Shown: piece by piece, positions 34,073 to 37,747 of the stretch
How the letters are laid out: every line of letters begins with the position of its first letter
Position numbering within the stretch: position 1 is the first letter of the stretch
Assembly (NCBI GenBank): GCA_029242935.1
Contig: JAQWSX010000029.1
Span: forward strand, 1-37,747
Direction of reading: 5' to 3'
DNA length: 37,747 nucleotides
Source: Akkermansiaceae bacterium
GTDB lineage: Bacteria > Verrucomicrobiota > Verrucomicrobiia > Verrucomicrobiales > Akkermansiaceae
Notes under the pieces: model-generated
The model's input: only the letters and a program-made list of their open reading frames with translations
Told to the model about the DNA's origin: nothing
The model's database searches: none
Made by a program: the position numbers and the translations under genes

Positions 34073-34087
34073 ATCGAATCCGCCCGC

Positions 34088-35341
34088 TTATCGGTGAGTT
34101 GGCTCGGCAAGCGCTTTTAAGACCGGCTTAAGTTTCTCGGATTTTTGGTAAGTCTTCTCGAGCTTCGCCATCATGCGTACAAATTTTTTCGGGCTATGCG
34201 CGGTCAGTGGTTTGAAGTGGCTTCCGTATCGGGCAAGTTGGGTCTCGGAAAAAATATCAAGGGCATCTGTTCCCTGAATATGGGCTACGGCTTCCTGGCT
34301 CTGCAAAAGTTGGGCATGAAGCTTTTCGATTTCCTGTTTGAAGTGGCCCTTCAGCGTGCAATCGGAGGTCAGCATGCGGGTCAGGTAGGCCGCCTGTCCT
34401 TTCGAGTTTAGGGCAAGCTCCTCTAGCCATGGAAGAACCCGCTCTTCGAATGTGTCGATTTCATCGCCCCTTCGTGTGGCGTTTTCATAGAGACCTTGGG
34501 CATACATCCAGATCATGCCAATTGTGATGTCCCGGGAATCGGGCATCTCACGTGCACCAAGGTAGAGCTTGTGAGTGGCGTCCTCATCAAACTTTGCGGC
34601 GGCATAAGCGGTCATGTAGCGCTGGCTGCTATTTGTGCTACCTGCCAAAAAATGGTGACCCTGATTTGCTCCGGTCATGTTTGGAGTAAAATATCCCGAA
34701 ACCGTGTAGGTGCCGGCGCTCTGGATCTTAAGTGAATTGTGGAAGGCAGCGGCTCCGCCGCTTTTATCACCGCCAAAGTGAATACCATGGCCGTTGATCT
34801 TGTAGTGGCGTTTTACATCTGAGAGAACATTCCGGGTGTGGGAAAAATTGTTAAGCAGTGTGACTTGACCCTCGTGACGAGCCTCGATCGGGCTTGCGAT
34901 GATCATTCCAAGAACATCGGCAGCTTCAGTAAAGCGTTGCAAGGTTTCCTGCTTGGCGCCATCGGACTGGGTCCAAATCATCACAGGAGCGCGAGTTTCG
35001 GGGTCGAGATTTTTTGGGATGTAAACGAAGTAAGACGTGCCGGCGTCTGCCTCGACAGGTCCTTCCAAAGTCCCGGCATTCGCAGCGAATTGGAGCTCCT
35101 TTTTTTTGAAATGTTGTTCTAGAAATCCCTGATCTTTTTCTGAAAACTCGTCGATTCCCAAGGTGAGCTCGCGGCCGTCCTTTGTGATCAGTTGGATCGA
35201 ACCGTTCTGGGTCATTTCGCTAGCTTGGGCGGAAATTTTGCTCCCGCTCTTAGAAGTCCAGATACGAAATTTGGTCGGCTCTATCGCCCCTGCGTATGAA
35301 GAAATTGCGAAGAGTAGTGTCGCGAATCGACGAAAGTGCAT
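34088..35341 (-). CDS. SHD1-like plus degenerate alpha/beta hydrolase, exported
   Basis: 417 residues with a signal peptide (MHFRRFATLLFAISSYAGA). Residues 24-75 (FRIWTSKSGSKISAQ to IDEFSEKDQGFLEQH) form an SHD1-like small domain, common at the N-terminus of PVC exported proteins. About 100-270 resembles an alpha/beta hydrolase (YFVYIPKNLDP strand, then FGGDKSGGAAAF), but the elbow that normally reads GxSxG is GDKSGG at 191-196, so Lys 193 stands where the nucleophile Ser should be. The rest is helical. It is probably a non-catalytic binding or regulatory protein; its role is unknown. Confidence 0.85.
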   Translation of the reverse strand: MHFRRFATLLFAISSYAGAIEPTKFRIWTSKSGSKISAQASEMTQNGSIQLITKDGRELTLGIDEFSEKDQGFLEQHFKKKELQFAANAGTLEGPVEADAGTSYFVYIPKNLDPETRAPVMIWTQSDGAKQETLQRFTEAADVLGMIIASPIEARHEGQVTLLNNFSHTRNVLSDVKRHYKINGHGIHFGGDKSGGAAAFHNSLKIQSAGTYTVSGYFTPNMTGANQGHHFLAGSTNSSQRYMTAYAAAKFDEDATHKLYLGAREMPDSRDITIGMIWMYAQGLYENATRRGDEIDTFEERVLPWLEELALNSKGQAAYLTRMLTSDCTLKGHFKQEIEKLHAQLLQSQEAVAHIQGTDALDIFSETQLARYGSHFKPLTAHSPKKFVRMMAKLEKTYQKSEKLKPVLKALAEPTHR

Positions 35342-35399
35342 GATGGGAGGAAACTACGGTATTCCGGAATCGATGTCAAAGGCTAGAAGTGCCCGTGCT

Positions 35400-36086
35400 T
35401 TATGCTTCCCGGATGCCCTGAACTGCTGCGGCCATGTCAGGAGCGCCAAAAGTGGATGATCCGGCAACAAAGACATTGGCACCTGCGGCTCTCGCTATTG
35501 CGGCGCTTTCGAGGCCAATCCCACCATCCACTTCAATATGGTAGTTTAGCTTGTTTTCGGCCCGGTGTTTTACTCCGGCTTCGACCTTGGGCATGACTTC
35601 TTCCATGAACGACTGGCCACCAAACCCGGGCACAACCGTCATTACAAGGAGGAGATCAATATCTTCCAGAAAAGGGAGAACAGCTTCAAAGGGCGTCGCT
35701 GGGTTCAGCGCTAAGCCGGCAAGGCAATTCGCTTCACGAATGGCTTTTATCGTAGTGGTAACGTCGTGGTCTGCTTCCGGTTCGACATGAACCGTGATGA
35801 GGTCGGCTCCAGCCGCGACAAACCGGGGCAGATAGTGATCCGGCCGAGTGATCATGAGGTGCACATCGAGAAAGATATCATTGGTCTCATGAACGGCTTG
35901 GATCATCGCCGGTCCAAAAGAGATGTTATCGACGAACTGTCCGTCCATGACATCCAGATGCATCCAGTCCGCTCCGGCGTTAATGGCGCGGGAGGTTTCA
36001 GCTCCGACTCTGCCGAAGTCGGCGGCGAGGAGGGAAGGGGCAATGATACGATCTTGATGGGTCCACTTTTTCACGACGCGAGTCAT
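35400..36086 (-). CDS. rpe: Ribulose-phosphate 3-epimerase
   Basis: 228 residues from the ATG at 36086; the frame extends to 36161 but the upstream part is not conserved. TIM-barrel motifs: IIAPSLLAADFG, WMHLDVMDGQFVDNISFGP (metal-binding His-Asp), DVHLMITRPD, VVPGFGGQSFMEEVMPKV and EVDGGIGLESA. It converts ribulose 5-phosphate to xylulose 5-phosphate in the pentose phosphate pathway. It is divergent from lexA and 58 bp from the SHD1 gene on the same strand. Confidence 0.97.
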   Translation of the reverse strand: MTRVVKKWTHQDRIIAPSLLAADFGRVGAETSRAINAGADWMHLDVMDGQFVDNISFGPAMIQAVHETNDIFLDVHLMITRPDHYLPRFVAAGADLITVHVEPEADHDVTTTIKAIREANCLAGLALNPATPFEAVLPFLEDIDLLLVMTVVPGFGGQSFMEEVMPKVEAGVKHRAENKLNYHIEVDGGIGLESAAIARAAGANVFVAGSSTFGAPDMAAAVQGIREA

Positions 36087-36265
36087 AAGGTGAAAACCGG
36101 CTCGAGGCGCGAAAAAAAATCGGTTCCAAAGGAGGAGTGATTTCCCGAGTGGCTTGAGCAAGGTGGTGTGTTTCTTGAAGAGGGCTGACCTGAAATCAAT
36201 CCAGCTTCAAGAGGCTGTTAGCTAAACAAGGGTAGGGAAAGTGATATTTCTCACTGGACAAATAG

Positions 36266-36279
36266 TGTTCATTGAAACA
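36266..36279. promoter_or_regulatory. Candidate LexA operator upstream of lexA
   Basis: TGTTCATTGAAACA is an imperfect dyad (TGTT, six bases, AACA) ending 10 bp before the lexA start codon. Autoregulation of lexA is usual. The motif is only partly palindromic and was found by eye, so it is tentative. Confidence 0.35.
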
Positions 36280-36289
36280 ATAGTCTCAT

Positions 36290-36907
36290 ATGGCTCACAA
36301 ACTCACTCAGCGGCAGCAACAGCTGTTAGATTTTCTCAAGTTATCTCAAAACAAGAATGGTCTGATGCCCTCCACTCGTGAAATTCAGGCGCATTTTGGT
36401 TTTGCAAGCCAAACCGCGGCAATGAGCCATTTGCGGGCGCTTGAGAAAAAGGGGGTCATCGTTCGCTTAGCAGGTAAGGCAAGAGCAGTGGTTTTTCCTG
36501 AGGATTTGGAACGTGAGGAAGTTATCGATATTCCAATATACGGGTCGATTGCAGCAGGTATGGCGGAAGCGGTAGAGGAGGAGAAACAAGGTTGTATCTC
36601 CATTGACATTGCTTCGCTCGGAATCCCACGGAATGCTCGCACTTTTGCTCTCAAAGTTCGTGGGGAATCGATGATCGACGCCCATATTTGTGATGGTGAT
36701 ACTGTAGTACTCGAGTTTCGGGAGCCACGACACATGGACATCGTGGCCGCTTTGATCGATGGCGAAACAACCTTGAAGCGTTTTGTATTGGAAAATGGCC
36801 GTCCTTTTCTTCGCGCTGAGAACGAAAATTTCCCAGATTTGATGCCGGCTCGCGAGCTTGTGGTGCAAGGGGTTTTGGTAGGATTGCTGCGGACGGGGCT
36901 GATGTAG
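36290..36907 (+). CDS. lexA: LexA repressor, SOS regulator
   Basis: 205 residues. The N-terminal winged-helix domain has LTQRQQQLLDFL and STREIQAHFGFAS-QTAAMSHL (recognition helix). The cleavage site is A89-G90 (SIAAGMAEA), the catalytic Ser is S127 (RGESMID) and the Lys K163 (ETTLKRF). It represses DNA-damage genes and self-cleaves with RecA. A terminator follows about 35 bp after the stop. Confidence 0.97.
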   Translation: MAHKLTQRQQQLLDFLKLSQNKNGLMPSTREIQAHFGFASQTAAMSHLRALEKKGVIVRLAGKARAVVFPEDLEREEVIDIPIYGSIAAGMAEAVEEEKQGCISIDIASLGIPRNARTFALKVRGESMIDAHICDGDTVVLEFREPRHMDIVAALIDGETTLKRFVLENGRPFLRAENENFPDLMPARELVVQGVLVGLLRTGLM

Positions 36908-36942
36908 TCTCGATCTCCTTCACTAGTTTTTTGAACCAAGGT

Positions 36943-36969
36943 CTTGGGCTTTCAGCCCAAGGCTTTTTT
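36943..36969 (+). terminator. Rho-independent terminator after lexA
   Basis: CTTGGGCT (36943-36950) pairs perfectly with AGCCCAAG (36954-36961) over 8 bp with loop TTC, followed by GC and TTTTTT (36964-36969). It begins 35 bp after the lexA stop. Confidence 0.9.
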
Positions 36970-37129
36970 ACTTTGACCGAAAAGAAGATCGTGAGCGTTA
37001 CTGGGGCTAGGGTGTTTTGTTAAGGTGAGATTTGTGAAGTTAAAATGAGTTTGGAAAACAGGATTCCCTGTGGTTTCATAGCGCTCCCGCCGCAGATTGG
37101 CTCGCGTGCGAAGGATTGTAACCACCTCA

Positions 37130-37747
37130 ATGATACACAGATTTTTATTACTAGCGGGTTCGGCTTTGACTATGGGGCCTCTGGCTCTTCAGGCCGGGGG
37201 AGTTTCAGCGGAGCATTCCGAGACAAAAAAGAAAAAGGGCCCAGGCGATTGGTGTGAGACTCTGCAGGATTTTGGAACGCTCTATGATGTGAAGAAAAAG
37301 AATAACCCTTATGTTCAGAAAATTAAGATTTTTGGCCGATATCAACAGCAGTGGGCTTATTCTGACGGCTCTGACCGGGGACGCGATTTCAGTGGCTATG
37401 GCCAAGAATTGCGGCGGTTTCGGATAGGTGCCTCGGTTGAGTTCCTTGACCGCTGGAAAATACACGGACGGATCAATTTAGAAGAGGGTGGATTCAATGA
37501 TACCAAAATCAGACATGGCGATTTTGACGAATTGATCATTCGCTATGAGTCCAAGGATATCTTTTTTTTCAATGAGCCTTCGATAGCTTACGGTCTCACT
37601 AAAATTGATTTCGGTGGTGAGTGGTATGCGACTTCAAAAGAGATCAAGACTGTGGAGCGAAGTAACCTCTCCAACCTATATTCTCCAAATCGATCCACCG
37701 GTTTTCTCTTTGCAGCGGAAGTTGAAGACTTTGATATTGTTTTGGGA
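37130..37747 (+). CDS. Porin-like outer-membrane protein, 3' partial
   Basis: 206 codons to the window edge with no stop, so the gene continues to the right. The ATG at 37130 gives a signal peptide (MIHRFLLLAGSALTMGPLALQAG), with AAGGA 14 nt upstream. After a Lys-rich linker (SETKKKKGPGD) come alternating polar and aromatic strands (KIFGRYQQQWAYSDG, ELRRFRIGASVEFLDRWKIHGRINLEE) typical of phosphate-selective porin O/P-type barrels. The ion or solute is unknown. The 222-bp gap from lexA holds the lexA terminator and probably this gene's promoter. Confidence 0.82.
   Translation, partial: MIHRFLLLAGSALTMGPLALQAGGVSAEHSETKKKKGPGDWCETLQDFGTLYDVKKKNNPYVQKIKIFGRYQQQWAYSDGSDRGRDFSGYGQELRRFRIGASVEFLDRWKIHGRINLEEGGFNDTKIRHGDFDELIIRYESKDIFFFNEPSIAYGLTKIDFGGEWYATSKEIKTVERSNLSNLYSPNRSTGFLFAAEVEDFDIVLG

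Noticed and set aside
34062-34087. GCGGGC...GCCCGC inverted repeat at the smpB / SHD1 convergent end
   Set aside because: Six-base arms with a 14-base loop overlapping a stop codon and no T-tract; too weak for a terminator.
37045-37257. 70-codon plus-strand frame before the porin gene
   Set aside because: It overlaps the porin start in another frame and has no family; the signal peptide at 37130 marks the real gene.

Overview
The window looks like a chromosomal segment of a marine-type Verrucomicrobiota bacterium (PVC superphylum). This is inferred from gene content: a PVC-type membrane-bound dehydrogenase with ThuA and SGNH-like domains, several exported formylglycine sulfatases, two DUF1080 (3-keto-disaccharide hydrolase) proteins, SASA-type carbohydrate esterases, a CE15-like glucuronoyl esterase, an SHD1-domain protein, and an omega subunit of the verrucomicrobial kind. 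Many genes lack an obvious Shine-Dalgarno sequence, so starts were often chosen by the position of the signal peptide.

Layout. 1-1330: 5'-truncated protein with two HExxH metalloprotease motifs. 1343-5515 (-): very large ThuA / SGNH-like / dehydrogenase / HEAT / azurin fusion, divergent from a glucuronoyl esterase (5601-6839). 6903-8156 (-): beta-lactamase-like serine hydrolase, divergent from a tandem SASA esterase (8427-10433), a spermidine-synthase-like protein and an MsrB-MsrA fusion. 12339-13803 (-): translationally coupled trio DUF2237, DUF3293 and SMUG1-type uracil-DNA glycosylase. 13897-15054: an exported thioredoxin-like gene interrupted by one in-frame TGA. 15115-17094 (-): ABC-F ATPase. 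17391-19115 (-): DUF1080 protein plus an exported Gfo/Idh/MocA oxidoreductase. 19321-21527: small membrane protein and an alpha/beta hydrolase. 21583-27844 (-): sulfatase, SelO, sulfatase, PQQ-type propeller. 28083-29495 (+): DUF1080 and SASA esterase. 29524-31058 (-): sulfatase preceded by an overlapping 48-residue lipoprotein gene, divergent from a TonB-dependent receptor (31155-33197). 33293-37747: housekeeping genes (rpoZ, smpB, rpe, lexA), an SHD1/degenerate hydrolase, and the start of a porin cut by the window end.

Theme. Most non-housekeeping products carry signal peptides and fit breakdown of sulfated, acylated or uronic-acid-containing algal polysaccharides: sulfatases remove sulfate, SASA and CE15 esterases remove acyl or uronate esters, a Gfo/Idh enzyme plus DUF1080 may cleave glycosides through a 3-keto intermediate, the PVC dehydrogenase with its azurin-like domain would pass electrons in the periplasm, and the TonB receptor would take up products. 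A second thread is redox repair: MsrBA, SelO and the thioredoxin-like protein.

Main discovery candidate: the in-frame TGA at 14113-14115 lies in the redox-site position of the thioredoxin-like protein (Cys-Val-TGA). It is followed 19 nt later by the loop of an 8-bp hairpin with a GGU loop, which matches the bacterial SECIS layout. The gene is therefore probably a selenoprotein with a C-x-U motif and is annotated as one reading frame, 13897-15054.
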